Of a DNA stretch of 64,000 bases, positions 45,046 through 53,904 are shown one piece after another. Made by a program: the position numbers and the translations under genes. This stretch comes from an uncultured Desulfovibrionaceae bacterium (GTDB taxonomy: Bacteria > Desulfobacterota > Desulfovibrionia > Desulfovibrionales > Desulfovibrionaceae), in contig CASGAP010000004.1 of the NCBI GenBank assembly GCA_949299515.1, forward strand, positions 1-64,000, read 5' to 3'. Position 1 is the stretch's first letter, and each line of letters starts with the position of its first letter. The notes under the pieces are model-generated. The model was not told the DNA's origin. It saw only the letters and a list, made by a program, of their open reading frames with translations, and searched no databases.

Positions 45046-45705
45046 TTATTCCTTGTCAGCATATAATTTATGGTTGCCCGTAATGGCAAATTCCACCCAC
45101 TCCGCTATATTGGTGGCATGGTCGCCTATACGCTCAAGATATTTTGCAACCATAATTAAATCAATAGCCAATTTTCCCTGTTCTTCGACATTTTTATTGA
45201 TGAACAGGATAAGTTCCTGTTTTATCTGTTCAAAAAGATCGTCAACCACATCGTCCTTTTTGATGATGGCCTGCGTCAGCGCCAGGTCATGCTTGACATA
45301 GGCCGTCACGCAGTCGGAAACCATGGCCATGACGTGCTTGCTCATGGCCTCGATTTTGGACACCTCAAAGTTTTCGTAAGCCGTGTCGCTGGTAATGATT
45401 TCGGCAATGTCCGCCGCCTGGTCGCCTATGCGTTCCATGTCGGTAATGATTTTCAGCGCCGCGGACACTTCGCGCAGATCCTTGGCCACGGGCTGCTGCT
45501 GCAGAAGAAGCCGCAGGCAGAGATTTTCGATTTCCTTTTCGATCTGATCGATTTCGGATTCCACGTCAAAAATGGTTTTGGCTTTGCAGCTGCTGTTTTT
45601 CAGCAAAATGGACGTTGCCTTGCAGATCGCGATTTCGCACAGTTCGCCCATGTAAATAAGGTGTTCGTGCAGTTCGTTCATTTCCTTTTCAAATTTATTG
45701 CGCAT
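45046..45705 (-). CDS. phoU: Phosphate-specific transport regulator PhoU
   Basis: The 219-residue all-helical protein contains two PhoU repeats (about 15-100 and 120-205), each with a metal-binding E/D-x-x-x-D run: ALKIITDMERIGDQAADIAE in the first and MVAKYLERIGDHATNIAEW in the second. PhoU restrains PhoR and the Pst transporter when phosphate is ample. Its ATG overlaps the pstB stop by one base (TAATG), so translation is coupled. Confidence 0.95.
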   Translation of the reverse strand: MRNKFEKEMNELHEHLIYMGELCEIAICKATSILLKNSSCKAKTIFDVESEIDQIEKEIENLCLRLLLQQQPVAKDLREVSAALKIITDMERIGDQAADIAEIITSDTAYENFEVSKIEAMSKHVMAMVSDCVTAYVKHDLALTQAIIKKDDVVDDLFEQIKQELILFINKNVEEQGKLAIDLIMVAKYLERIGDHATNIAEWVEFAITGNHKLYADKE

Positions 45706-46463
45706 TATCCGAACCTCCCTGTGATGTAGTCTTCCGTACGCTTGTCCTGCGGAATGGAAAAAAGTTTTTCCGTGGTATTGTATTCTATGACTTCGCCCAG
45801 CAGAAAAAAGGCGGTATTGTCGGAAATACGCGTCGCCTGCTGCATATTGTGGGTCACGATGACAATGGTATACTGTTCCTTGAGTTCAATAACCAAATCT
45901 TCGATTTTTGCCGTGGAAATGGGGTCAAGGGCGGAAGTGGGCTCGTCCATAAGCAGAACTTCCGGGCTTATGGCCAAAGCACGGGCAATGCACAGGCGCT
46001 GCTGCTGGCCGCCGGAAAGACCGAGAGCGTTCTTTTTCAGCCTGTCTTTGCTTTCTTCCCAAATCGCCGCTTTTTTCAGCGAGGTAACGACGATTTCGTC
46101 CAGATCCGCTTTCTTGGTAATGCCGTGGGTGCGGGGACCGTAAGCGATATTGTCGTAAATGCTCATGGGAAAAAGGTTGGGTTTTTGAAAAACCATGCCC
46201 ACGCGCCTGCGCAGCACGTTCACGTCGTACTGCGTAAACACGTTTTTGCCGTCCAGCAGAATTTCCCCCTCAATGCGGCAGCCGGGCACCAAATCGTTCA
46301 TTCTGTTTATGGATTTGAGCAGCGTGGATTTGCCGCAGCCGGAAGGCCCGATAAAGGCGGTGATGTTGTTTGCCGGCAGATTAAGGTTAATGTTTTTCAG
46401 CGCATGAAAATCGTCGTAATACAAATCAACGCGGCTGATTGCGATTTTATCCGTTTTGTCCAT
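45705..46463 (-). CDS. pstB: Phosphate ABC transporter ATP-binding protein PstB
   Basis: The 252-residue ATPase has Walker [14 protein letters not shown] (about 38), signature [15 protein letters not shown] (about 150), Walker [14 protein letters not shown] and the switch His in [12 protein letters not shown]. Two copies power phosphate import through PstCA. Length is normal. It starts 9 bases after pstA. Confidence 0.97.
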   Translation of the reverse strand: MDKTDKIAISRVDLYYDDFHALKNINLNLPANNITAFIGPSGCGKSTLLKSINRMNDLVPGCRIEGEILLDGKNVFTQYDVNVLRRRVGMVFQKPNLFPMSIYDNIAYGPRTHGITKKADLDEIVVTSLKKAAIWEESKDRLKKNALGLSGGQQQRLCIARALAISPEVLLMDEPTSALDPISTAKIEDLVIELKEQYTIVIVTHNMQQATRISDNTAFFLLGEVIEYNTTEKLFSIPQDKRTEDYITGRFG

Positions 46464-46472
46464 GATATCCCT

Positions 46473-47333
46473 TTATACGCGTACAAATTTTTTTGCCAGA
46501 TAATAGGAAAGGCCGTTGATGAAAACCACAAGCAACAGCAAAATTACCGCCGTTGCATAGGCCTGATCCATATACAGGCCCTCGTTGGCAAGAGTAAACA
46601 TATGAATGGCAAGGGAGCGGCCGGAGCCCATAACGGAACTCGGCAGCTGCGCCACAGTGCCCGCGGTGTACACAAGCGCCGCGGTTTCGCCCACTATTCT
46701 GCCTATGGAAAGAATTATGCCGGCAAGTATGCCCGGAACCGCCGCCGGCAGAACAATATGAAAAATGGTTCTGAGTTTGCCCGCGCCAAGGCCGTAGCTG
46801 CCTTCGCGGTAACTGTCCGGCACGGAGAGCAGGGCTTCTTCCGTTGTGCGGATAATCAGCGGCAAAATCATAATAGTCAGGGTCAGCGCGCCCGAAAGCA
46901 AAGAAAAGCCGAAACCGCAGCTGATAACAAAAAAGAGCATACCGAACAGCCCGTAAATAATGGACGGTATGCCGGCAAGCGTTACCGTGGTTATGCGGAT
47001 AATCTCAATAAAACGGCTTTTTTTTCCGGCGTATTCCACAAGATATATCGCGGAAAAAATGCCGACAGGCGCCGCAAACAAAAGAGAAAGTACCGTAATG
47101 ACAACGGTATTGATGATTGCGGGGGTTACGGAAGCGTTTTCCGTAGTGTATTCCCAGGCAAAAGTGGAAAGTTTGACATAAGGAAGCCCCTGCACCACAA
47201 TATGCAGAATAAGGTATAAAAGCACCCCGAACGTTGCCAGGGCGCAGCAGAGCACCAGCGCCGCCAGCACCGCCGAAACGGGGGAATTTTTATAGCTGAG
47301 GAGTTTTTGGCGAAAAGTTGTCGTAAAGCTCAT
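46473..47333 (-). CDS. pstA: Phosphate ABC transporter permease PstA
   Basis: The 286-residue permease has six hydrophobic segments and a binding-protein-dependent transport loop (SVPDSYREGSYGLGAGKLRT, about 170-190) that contacts PstB. The N-terminal helix (VLAALVLCCALATFGVLLYL) and the segment TTVTLAGIPSIIYGLFGMLF are family-typical. It pairs with PstC to form the phosphate channel. It lies 24 bases after pstC. Confidence 0.95.
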   Translation of the reverse strand: MSFTTTFRQKLLSYKNSPVSAVLAALVLCCALATFGVLLYLILHIVVQGLPYVKLSTFAWEYTTENASVTPAIINTVVITVLSLLFAAPVGIFSAIYLVEYAGKKSRFIEIIRITTVTLAGIPSIIYGLFGMLFFVISCGFGFSLLSGALTLTIMILPLIIRTTEEALLSVPDSYREGSYGLGAGKLRTIFHIVLPAAVPGILAGIILSIGRIVGETAALVYTAGTVAQLPSSVMGSGRSLAIHMFTLANEGLYMDQAYATAVILLLLVVFINGLSYYLAKKFVRV

Positions 47334-47357
47334 AAATAAAGCCTGCTAAAATCATGC

Positions 47358-48227
47358 TTACTGCTCTTTTCTGTTCAGCAGGGCAAGACAGAGGTTGATA
47401 AGCAAAATAAAACTGAAAAGCACCACGCCCGTGGCAATAAGCGCCTCGCGGTGCAGATCCGTGGCATAGCCCATTTCAATAACAACGTTTGCGGTCAGCG
47501 TGCGCACGCCCTGAAAAATATCGGACGGTATGCGCGCCTGGTTGCCCGCCACCATGATAACCGCCATGGTTTCCCCTATGGCGCGGCCTATGCCGAGAAC
47601 AACGGCGGCAACAATGCCGGACTTTGCGGCAGGCACCACAACTTTAAAAATGCTTTGTTCATGGGTCGCGCCAAGCGCCACGGCTCCCTCATAATACAGC
47701 GTCGGCACTGCCCTCAGCGACGCCTCGGTCACGCTGATAACGGTAGGCAGAATCATAATCCCGAGCAGCAAAGAGGCCGTAACAATACTGTTGCCGTTGC
47801 CGCCCATGCCGAGAAACTGCCCGAAATCGCGCACCAGCGGAACAATGATCACAAGACCGAAAAATCCGTAAACAACGGAAGGAATGCCCGCAAGGATATC
47901 CGTGGCAGCCTTAAGCGGCTTATACAGTTTTTTCGGACAGTAAAACGCCATGAACACCGCGGTGAATATGCCCACCGGCACGCCCACCAGCACGGCGCCC
48001 GCCGTTACGTACAGACTGCCGACTATCATGGGGAAAATACCGAAAATTTCGATATTCGGCCGCCACACCGTACCGCTCAGAAAATCCCATAAGCCTATTT
48101 CGGACAATGCGAGTGTGCCGTTGTGAAAAAGGAAAATGCAGATAAAGGCAACTGCCAGCACCGAAGTACAGGCAGCTGCAAAAAACACTCCTCGCATGAT
48201 TTGTTCGTTCCATGCTTGGCGTATCAT
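47358..48227 (-). CDS. pstC: Phosphate ABC transporter permease PstC
   Basis: The 289-residue permease has an N-terminal helix (about 14-36), ATDILAGIPSVVYGFFGLVI shared with PstA, and the EAA-like loop AVPTLYYEGAVALGATHEQS (about 190-210). It forms the channel with PstA and receives phosphate from PstS. Its ATG directly follows the pstS stop, with no gap. Confidence 0.95.
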   Translation of the reverse strand: MIRQAWNEQIMRGVFFAAACTSVLAVAFICIFLFHNGTLALSEIGLWDFLSGTVWRPNIEIFGIFPMIVGSLYVTAGAVLVGVPVGIFTAVFMAFYCPKKLYKPLKAATDILAGIPSVVYGFFGLVIIVPLVRDFGQFLGMGGNGNSIVTASLLLGIMILPTVISVTEASLRAVPTLYYEGAVALGATHEQSIFKVVVPAAKSGIVAAVVLGIGRAIGETMAVIMVAGNQARIPSDIFQGVRTLTANVVIEMGYATDLHREALIATGVVLFSFILLINLCLALLNRKEQ

Positions 48228-49100
48228 TTATTTTGAAACCTCAGCCCATGTTTTGACATCGCCGAGATATACGGCTTTTACCTGATCACTTGTCAGGCTG
48301 TCGGTCGGATTGTTTTTGTTGATAATAACCGCAATGCCGTCGGTGGCGATAACAATGGGTTTCAGCCCCTGTTCCAGTTCTTTGTCTTTAAGTCCGCGGC
48401 TGGCAAGACCGATGTCGTAGTTGCCGTTCAGGGCGGAGATCATGCCCGTCGTGGAGTCGGTAACCTGCAGTTCGAGTTCCGCGTTCGGGTTTACCGCCTT
48501 ATAGGCTTCGGCAAGTTTTTCCATAACCGGGGACACGGAGGAAGAACCGCCCACAACGGCTTTGCCCTTAGGCTGTGCGGAAGCAAATTCCTTTTGATCC
48601 GCTACCGGAATGTAGCCTGCCGCCTTCACGACTTCCTGGCCTTTGGGGCTGAGAATGAAAGCCACAAAATCCGCAGCAACGGCATTCTCTGCCTTGGGGG
48701 TCAGCGCAATGTTGAACGGACGGGAAACCGTGTAGCTGCCGTTTTGAATGTTTTCGATGCTGGGCAGGGCACCGTTCACTTTTACGGCTTTGACTTTGTC
48801 GTTGAGCGCACCGAGAGAAATGTAACCGATGGCATAGTCATCGCCTGCCACGGTGGTCATCATAACGGACGTGCTGTTGGTAATTTGTGCGTCCAGGGTG
48901 GTAAGGTCGGCTTTTTTGCCTTTGATTTCACCCATTACGCCGAACAGTTCCACAAAAGCGCCGCGGGTGCCGGAACCGTCTTCGCGGGAAATAACGGTGA
49001 TGGGGGAAGAAGCATTCCATTCAGCCTGAGCAGAGCCAGCATTGGCAAGGAACAGCGTTCCGAGCGCAAACACAGCGGCAGCCATTGATTTGATGTTCAT
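48228..49100 (-). CDS. pstS: Phosphate-binding protein PstS, circularly permuted form
   Basis: This 290-residue protein has a signal peptide (about 1-24, ending AGSAQA). The mature protein begins SSPITVISREDGSGTRGAF, which in E. coli-type PstS (there as RRADGSGTSF) lies in the second half, and ends with GGSSSVSPVMEKLAEAYKAV and YLGDVKTWAEVSK, which belong to the first half. The order of the halves is therefore swapped, joined by PKGKAVVGGSSS. Phosphate-contacting residues (SGTRG loop, SSSVSP loop) are kept. AAAGGAG before ATG 49100 sets the start over an upstream ATG at 49130. No convincing pho box was found upstream. Confidence 0.9.
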   Translation of the reverse strand: MNIKSMAAAVFALGTLFLANAGSAQAEWNASSPITVISREDGSGTRGAFVELFGVMGEIKGKKADLTTLDAQITNSTSVMMTTVAGDDYAIGYISLGALNDKVKAVKVNGALPSIENIQNGSYTVSRPFNIALTPKAENAVAADFVAFILSPKGQEVVKAAGYIPVADQKEFASAQPKGKAVVGGSSSVSPVMEKLAEAYKAVNPNAELELQVTDSTTGMISALNGNYDIGLASRGLKDKELEQGLKPIVIATDGIAVIINKNNPTDSLTSDQVKAVYLGDVKTWAEVSK

Positions 49101-49200
49101 AAAAACTCCTTTTTTGTTTTGGTTGAGCATGGTATAAAATGCCTTTGTAAAATAAAAAGGAGCTTAACTGTGAAATATGGGTAAAATCAGAGCGGGGTTT

Positions 49201-49440
49201 TTAAAATATTTTCCGGGGGAAATGATTTCCCCCGGGCCCCCACACCGCACGGTATCTGCACGGCGCTGCCGAAAATTTCGGCAGTGCCGTGCAGATACCG
49301 CGGACAAGAGCAACAGAAAAAAATTTTTTCAGCTGCTTTTATTCACGGAAGTTACGGAACCGAAGCAGAATTATCGGCAAGGTGTTGTGTATTCCGTGTG
49401 ATGAGGGGGGTTGGGGGAAATCATTTCCCCCAAAAAAAAT
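49201..49440. repeat. Dispersed structured intergenic repeat, two inverted partial copies (G1 plus, G2 minus)
   Basis: G1 (49201-49330): GGGGGAAATGATTTCCCCC and then a long hairpin, 49250-49264 with 49286-49300 (15 of 15 bases), enclosing TGCCGAAA/TTTCGGCA. G2 (49440-49322, minus): the same GGGGGAAATGATTTCCCCC opening and the CTTCGGTTCCGTAA 3' block. Both lack the central GCGCTGCTGTCC-hairpin part and share the AAAAAATTTTTTCAGCTG centre. Confidence 0.8.
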
Positions 49441-49472
49441 AATTTAAACATACCCTAAGTTTTTAACTGATA

Positions 49473-49512
49473 TAAAAAAACACCCTCAAGCAGTATCACT
49501 TGAGGGTGTTAT
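49473..49512 (-). terminator. Terminator of nth
   Basis: On the minus strand AACACCCTCAAG, 8-base loop, CTTGAGGGTGTT then a T-run; only 4 bases after the nth stop. Confidence 0.9.
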
Positions 49513-49514
49513 TA

Positions 49515-50177
49515 TTATTTTTTGCCCGGTTCCAGCTTCGGACAGTGGGACTCAAATTCGCATTCTCCGCATTTGGGCGACCTGGCATCGCACACATGGC
49601 GGCCGAACCATACCAGGCGGTGATTGACATTGCCCCACTCATGCTGCGGAAATACTTCCATTAAATCCTTTTCCACCTGCACGGGGTCCTGCGAGTTGGT
49701 CAGCCCCAGCCTGTGACTTATGCGCTTTACATGGGTATCCACGGCAAGACCCGAATTTATGCCGTAGGCGGTGTACAAAACCACATTGGCGGTCTTGCGC
49801 GCCACGCCCGGCACCAAAACCAGTTCTTCCATGCTTTTGGGCACTTCGCCGCGGTATTTTTCCGCAATGAGCTTTGCCGCCGCCACGATGTTCTTGGCCT
49901 TGTTGTGATAAAAGCCCGTGGATCTGATCACCTCTTCCACGTCTTTTATGTCGGCCTGCGCCAAGGCAAACGCGTCTTTCCAGCGGGCAAAGAGATTCGG
50001 AGTAACCATATTGACGCGCGCGTCCGTGCACTGGGCGGAAAGCACCGTGGCTATGAGCAGTTCCCAAGGATTGTTATGGTGCAGATGCGTTTCCGGCACG
50101 GGATAGCGCTTTTGCAGGCCTGCCTGCACTTTTGCCGCCTGTTCCTTTCTGAACGCCAAAGATTTTTTTCTGGGCAT
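49515..50177 (-). CDS. nth: Endonuclease III
   Basis: This 220-residue DNA glycosylase/AP lyase removes oxidised pyrimidines. The helix-hairpin-helix is LVLVPGVARKTANVV (about 117-131) with the catalytic Lys in GVARKTA, and the catalytic Asp is in GLAVDTHVKR (about 146). The C-terminal 4Fe-4S motif C-X6-C-X2-C-X5-C is complete (CDARSPKCGECEFESHC). Length is normal. It is the last gene of the engB-nth operon, 15 bases after folD. Confidence 0.95.
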   Translation of the reverse strand: MPRKKSLAFRKEQAAKVQAGLQKRYPVPETHLHHNNPWELLIATVLSAQCTDARVNMVTPNLFARWKDAFALAQADIKDVEEVIRSTGFYHNKAKNIVAAAKLIAEKYRGEVPKSMEELVLVPGVARKTANVVLYTAYGINSGLAVDTHVKRISHRLGLTNSQDPVQVEKDLMEVFPQHEWGNVNHRLVWFGRHVCDARSPKCGECEFESHCPKLEPGKK

Positions 50178-50192
50178 AGGCTGTCCCCGCGG

Positions 50193-51050
50193 CTACAGAA
50201 TGCCCATTCTGAATTTCCACGCCTCCAGCGTGTTTTCCAGCAGCTGGGAAATGGTCATAAGCCCGATTCCGCCGGGTACGGGCGTCATGGCAGCAACTTT
50301 GCCTTCCAAAGCCTTGTAGTCCGCATCGCCGCAAAGGCCCGCTTCCGTGCGGTTTATGCCGATATCCACAATTACCGCGTCTTCTTTGACCATGTCGGGC
50401 TTTAAAAAGTTGGGAATGCCTATGGCCAGGAAAATAAAGTCCGCCCTGCGGCAGATTTCCTCAATATTCTTGGTTTTGGAATGGCACATGGTAACCGTGG
50501 CGTTGCAGGCTTTGTCGTTTAACATCATGGCAAGCGGACGGCCCACCAGCGGGCTCCTGCCGAGCACCACGCAGTTTTTGCCCGTCAAATCAAATTTATA
50601 GTAATCAAGCAAAAACAGCGTGCCCGCAGGCGTGCAGGGACGTATGCCTTTAAGTCCCAATGCAAGACGGCCCTGATTTTCCGGGTGCAGGCCGTCCACG
50701 TCTTTCCGCGGGCTTATGGTTTCAAGGCAGGCCTGCGTGTCCAATCCTTCGGGCAGGGGCAGCTGCAGCAAAATGCCGTCGATTTTGTCGTCGGCGTTCA
50801 GCTGGTGGATAAGGGCTATGAGCTGTTCCTGCCGTATATCCGCGGGCAGGCGGTACGAATAGGAGGTAATGCCCGCTTCCTCGCAGGCTTTTTCCTTGTT
50901 GCGCACATAAACCTTGGACGCGGGATCGTCGCCCACCAGCACCACGGCAAGCCCCGGCGCGCGCTTGACGGTTTTGCAAAGTTCTGCGATTTCAGCCTTA
51001 ACCTTAGCGCGCAGGGTCTGCGAAACGCTTTTGCCTTCAAGTACGAGCAT
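50193..51050 (-). CDS. folD: Bifunctional methylenetetrahydrofolate dehydrogenase/cyclohydrolase
   Basis: The 285-residue enzyme interconverts methylene-, methenyl- and formyl-tetrahydrofolate. Motifs are VGDDPASKVYVRNKEKACEE (about 40; family Tyr and Lys present), DGILLQLPLPEG (about 95), VVLGRSPLVGRPLAMML (about 160) and PVPGGIGLMTI near the C-terminus. Length is normal. It starts 3 bases after the NtrC-type regulator gene, so it is cotranscribed with the two-component pair. Confidence 0.95.
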   Translation of the reverse strand: MLVLEGKSVSQTLRAKVKAEIAELCKTVKRAPGLAVVLVGDDPASKVYVRNKEKACEEAGITSYSYRLPADIRQEQLIALIHQLNADDKIDGILLQLPLPEGLDTQACLETISPRKDVDGLHPENQGRLALGLKGIRPCTPAGTLFLLDYYKFDLTGKNCVVLGRSPLVGRPLAMMLNDKACNATVTMCHSKTKNIEEICRRADFIFLAIGIPNFLKPDMVKEDAVIVDIGINRTEAGLCGDADYKALEGKVAAMTPVPGGIGLMTISQLLENTLEAWKFRMGIL

Positions 51051-51053
51051 TGT

Positions 51054-52412
51054 TTACTCCAAATGATATTTTTTCAGTTTGCTGTGCAGGGTTGCACGGG
51101 TAATGCCCAGGCGTCTTGCCGCCTCACTTTTATTGTCCGCCGTTTCCGCCAGGGTTGCGGATATGGCCTCTTTTTCTATGTCGTCAAGGGATTTGTTGGC
51201 AAAGGCACGGCTCGGTATTTCCTCCGCCCCGCCCGCTGCCGCCTGCTGAATGGCCAAAGGCAGGCTGCGTTCGGTAATATATTCGCCCGCTGAAAGAATA
51301 ACCGCCCGTTCCATGGCATTTTCCAGCTCGCGCACATTGCCGGGCCAGTCATAGCGCATAAGCATATCCATAGCCTGGGGCGTAAAGCCTTTTATGGCCT
51401 TTCTGTTGGCGGCGGCGAAATTTTCCACAAATTTCTGCGCCAGCAGGGGAATGTCGTCGCGCCGCTGCCGCAGTGCGGGCACTTCCAGATTGATAACATT
51501 AAGGCGGTAATACAAATCTTCGCGGAAACGCCCCTTTTCCACTTCTTCCTTCAAATTTCTGTTGGTGGCGGCAATTATGCGCACGTTGACGGTTTTTACC
51601 TTGTCGCTGCCCACGCGCTGTATTTCGCCGTTCTGCAGCACGCGCAGCAGCTTGGCCTGCAGAGCCAGCGGCATTTCGCCGATTTCGTCCAGAAACAGGG
51701 TTCCGTTGTCCGCCTGCACAAAACGGCCTTCGCGCATTTTGTCCGCCCCGGTGAACGCGCCTTTTTCATGGCCGAACAGTTCGGACTCCAAAAGATTTTC
51801 CGCCAGCGCCGCACAGTTTATGGTCACAAAGGCGTCGTTTTTGCGAAAGCTGTTGGCCTGTATGGCCTTTGCCACAAGCTCCTTGCCCGTGCCCGATTCG
51901 CCCGTGATAAGCACCGTAGCCTCGCTGGGCGCCACGGTTTCTATCATTTCCTGCAGGGAACGTATGGCGGCGCTTCTGCCGAGGGGCATGGCTTCCGCCA
52001 CGTTCAGCACCTGCCTCAGCTGGGAATTTTCTTCCTTGAGCCGTGTATGCTCCAGGGCATTGTACAGCGTATTTTTCAGCACCTCAAAATCCAGCGGTTT
52101 GGTCACGTAGGAATAGGCGCCTATTTTCATAGCTTCCACGGCCTTTTCCACCGATGAATACGCCGTCATCAAAATAACGGGAATGGCAGGATTCCATTCA
52201 TGCACCGCCGTAAGCGTGGCAAAACCGTCCATCTGCGTCATGCGCACGTCGCACAGCACAAGGTCGACTGCCTGCTGCTTTACAAAATCCACGGCCTCTT
52301 CGCCGGAACTTGCCTCGAAAGCCTGATAGCCCCAGTCTTCCAGCATAAGCTTCAGCATATTTCTGTGCGCGTGGTCGTCATCGACAATAAGAAGTTTTGA
52401 CTTTTGGTTCAT
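51054..52412 (-). CDS. Sigma54-dependent NtrC-family response regulator
   Basis: The 452-residue regulator has a receiver (Asp in LVLCDVRMTQMDG, about 54), an AAA+ domain with Walker A GESGTGKELVAKAI (about 170), GAFTGA loop in GHEKGAFTGADKM and Walker B TLFLDEIGEMP, and a Fis-type HTH at the end (EAARRLGITRATLHSKLKKY). It activates sigma54 promoters when phosphorylated, likely by the kinase one gene upstream, 1 base away. The ZraR/HydG-like subtype is plausible; targets are unknown, and no sigma54 promoter is obvious inside the operon. Confidence 0.92.
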   Translation of the reverse strand: MNQKSKLLIVDDDHAHRNMLKLMLEDWGYQAFEASSGEEAVDFVKQQAVDLVLCDVRMTQMDGFATLTAVHEWNPAIPVILMTAYSSVEKAVEAMKIGAYSYVTKPLDFEVLKNTLYNALEHTRLKEENSQLRQVLNVAEAMPLGRSAAIRSLQEMIETVAPSEATVLITGESGTGKELVAKAIQANSFRKNDAFVTINCAALAENLLESELFGHEKGAFTGADKMREGRFVQADNGTLFLDEIGEMPLALQAKLLRVLQNGEIQRVGSDKVKTVNVRIIAATNRNLKEEVEKGRFREDLYYRLNVINLEVPALRQRRDDIPLLAQKFVENFAAANRKAIKGFTPQAMDMLMRYDWPGNVRELENAMERAVILSAGEYITERSLPLAIQQAAAGGAEEIPSRAFANKSLDDIEKEAISATLAETADNKSEAARRLGITRATLHSKLKKYHLE

Positions 52413-52413
52413 G

Positions 52414-53904
52414 TTATCCTCTCTTCGGCAGGTATAACCGAAATACCGTGCCTGCCCCTTTTTCGCTCTCTACCTCAATAGATCCGCCGTGGGCTTCCAA
52501 AATTTTGCTTACGTTGATAAGCCCAAGCCCCGTACCTTCGTTTTTGGTGGTAAAATACGGGTCAAAAATCCTGCCCTGCACGTCTTTGTCAATGCCGGGG
52601 CCGTTGTCGCGTATGGCAATGCAGTAGCTGCGGTCCCCTTCCGTCACGTCAAGCTCTATCACATAATCCTTGCGTACGCCGGCCTCTGCCTGCTCGTCGC
52701 GTATGGCTTCTATGGCGTTAAGGCAAATATTCAGCACCGCCTGCTTAATGCGGTCGGGGTCCATGGAAACAACCTTGCCTCTGCCCCGCACCCTGAACGC
52801 AATGCCGAGCTGTTTGGCGTCCGTCTGCAGAATATCCGTGCAGCTGTCCAGCACACCGTCTACGGGTATGGCGATTTTGCGGATATCCGTAGGCCTGGAA
52901 ACACCCATAAGTTCGCCCACAACCCTGTTCAGCCGCTCCACTTCCTGTATCATAATGGTAGCGGCCTTGTGTTCGCTGGTATTTTCGGGAAAATGGTCGG
53001 CAAAATACGTGGCATAGCCTTTAATGGAACTCAAAGGATTGCGTATTTCGTGGGCAACGCCCGCGGCAAGGTCGCCTATGGCGGCAAGCTTTTCTTTTTT
53101 GCTGACTTCCTTTTCCAGCTGGCGCACTTCCTCGCGCATGGATTCAATGGTTTTTTCGGCTATGCGCATATTTTTGCGGTTATTGATGATTCTGTTGATC
53201 AAAGAGAAAATCCACAGAAAAATCGACGCCGCCCCAAGTATCCACAACGCAAGATTAAACGCTTTTCTGCGGTACTTGGCGATATCATCCTGCAGGGCTT
53301 TGGGATAAATGGCGGCAAAAATATGGTTGACGTTCTGCGTGTTCAGAAATTCGGTAATTTCCGGGTGCAGAAAACGTATGGTGCCCTGGCGCACGTTTTC
53401 GCCGTAAACCCTGTGCACCAGAAAAAGCCGTTCGCCGTTAATGGTCACAAAACCCCAGCGCGAACCCTGCGTGTCCTTATTGGGCAAAAGGCGTTCCACG
53501 CGCCCCCAGAACCCGATCATTTCGTCATTGTCGCGGATATTGATATAGGAGCCGATTTTCTGCATATTGCTGTGCACAAGGAACTGCCCCTCGTTGTTGG
53601 TTACGGCGATAAAGGCGAAATCGTCCTCGGAACCGAGCCTGCGCAGATAATCGTTGCGCGCCTCCGCACTTTTGAACTGCACTTTTTCCATAACCACGTT
53701 TTCAAACAGCCAAATGGCGCGTATGCCTTTGTCCGCCATCTGCTCGCCGAGCACTTTTTCGGACTGGCGGATATTGTAGTCCGTAATAAAGGCAACAACA
53801 AGCAAAATAAGCAGAGAGCTTATCAGAAACGGCATCCAAAAAAACGGCCGTATATCTTTCATGACGTCGCGTATGGCGTCTTTTTTTTCATTGGAAGTGG
53901 TCAA
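52414..53904 (-). CDS. Sensor histidine kinase partnering the NtrC-type regulator
   Basis: The 496-residue kinase has TM1 (about 20-44), an extracytoplasmic Cache-like domain (about 45-220; FAFIAVTNNEGQFLVHSNMQ), TM2 (about 222-242), a coiled-coil, HisKA with His in GVAHEIRNPLSSIKGYA (about 291) and HATPase (NICLNAIEAI, DNGPGIDKDV, GTGLGLINVS). It resembles ZraS/HydH-type sensors, which react to metal or envelope stress, but the ligand is not readable. Its start overlaps the thiL end by 17 bases. Confidence 0.9.
   Translation of the reverse strand: MTTSNEKKDAIRDVMKDIRPFFWMPFLISSLLILLVVAFITDYNIRQSEKVLGEQMADKGIRAIWLFENVVMEKVQFKSAEARNDYLRRLGSEDDFAFIAVTNNEGQFLVHSNMQKIGSYINIRDNDEMIGFWGRVERLLPNKDTQGSRWGFVTINGERLFLVHRVYGENVRQGTIRFLHPEITEFLNTQNVNHIFAAIYPKALQDDIAKYRRKAFNLALWILGAASIFLWIFSLINRIINNRKNMRIAEKTIESMREEVRQLEKEVSKKEKLAAIGDLAAGVAHEIRNPLSSIKGYATYFADHFPENTSEHKAATIMIQEVERLNRVVGELMGVSRPTDIRKIAIPVDGVLDSCTDILQTDAKQLGIAFRVRGRGKVVSMDPDRIKQAVLNICLNAIEAIRDEQAEAGVRKDYVIELDVTEGDRSYCIAIRDNGPGIDKDVQGRIFDPYFTTKNEGTGLGLINVSKILEAHGGSIEVESEKGAGTVFRLYLPKRG

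Noticed and set aside
49101..49200. Pho box upstream of pstS
   Set aside because: The region has A/T-rich stretches such as TTTTACAAAGGCATTTTATA, but no pair of CTGTCAT-like repeats 11 bp apart. The pho box of this lineage may differ, so absence is not shown.
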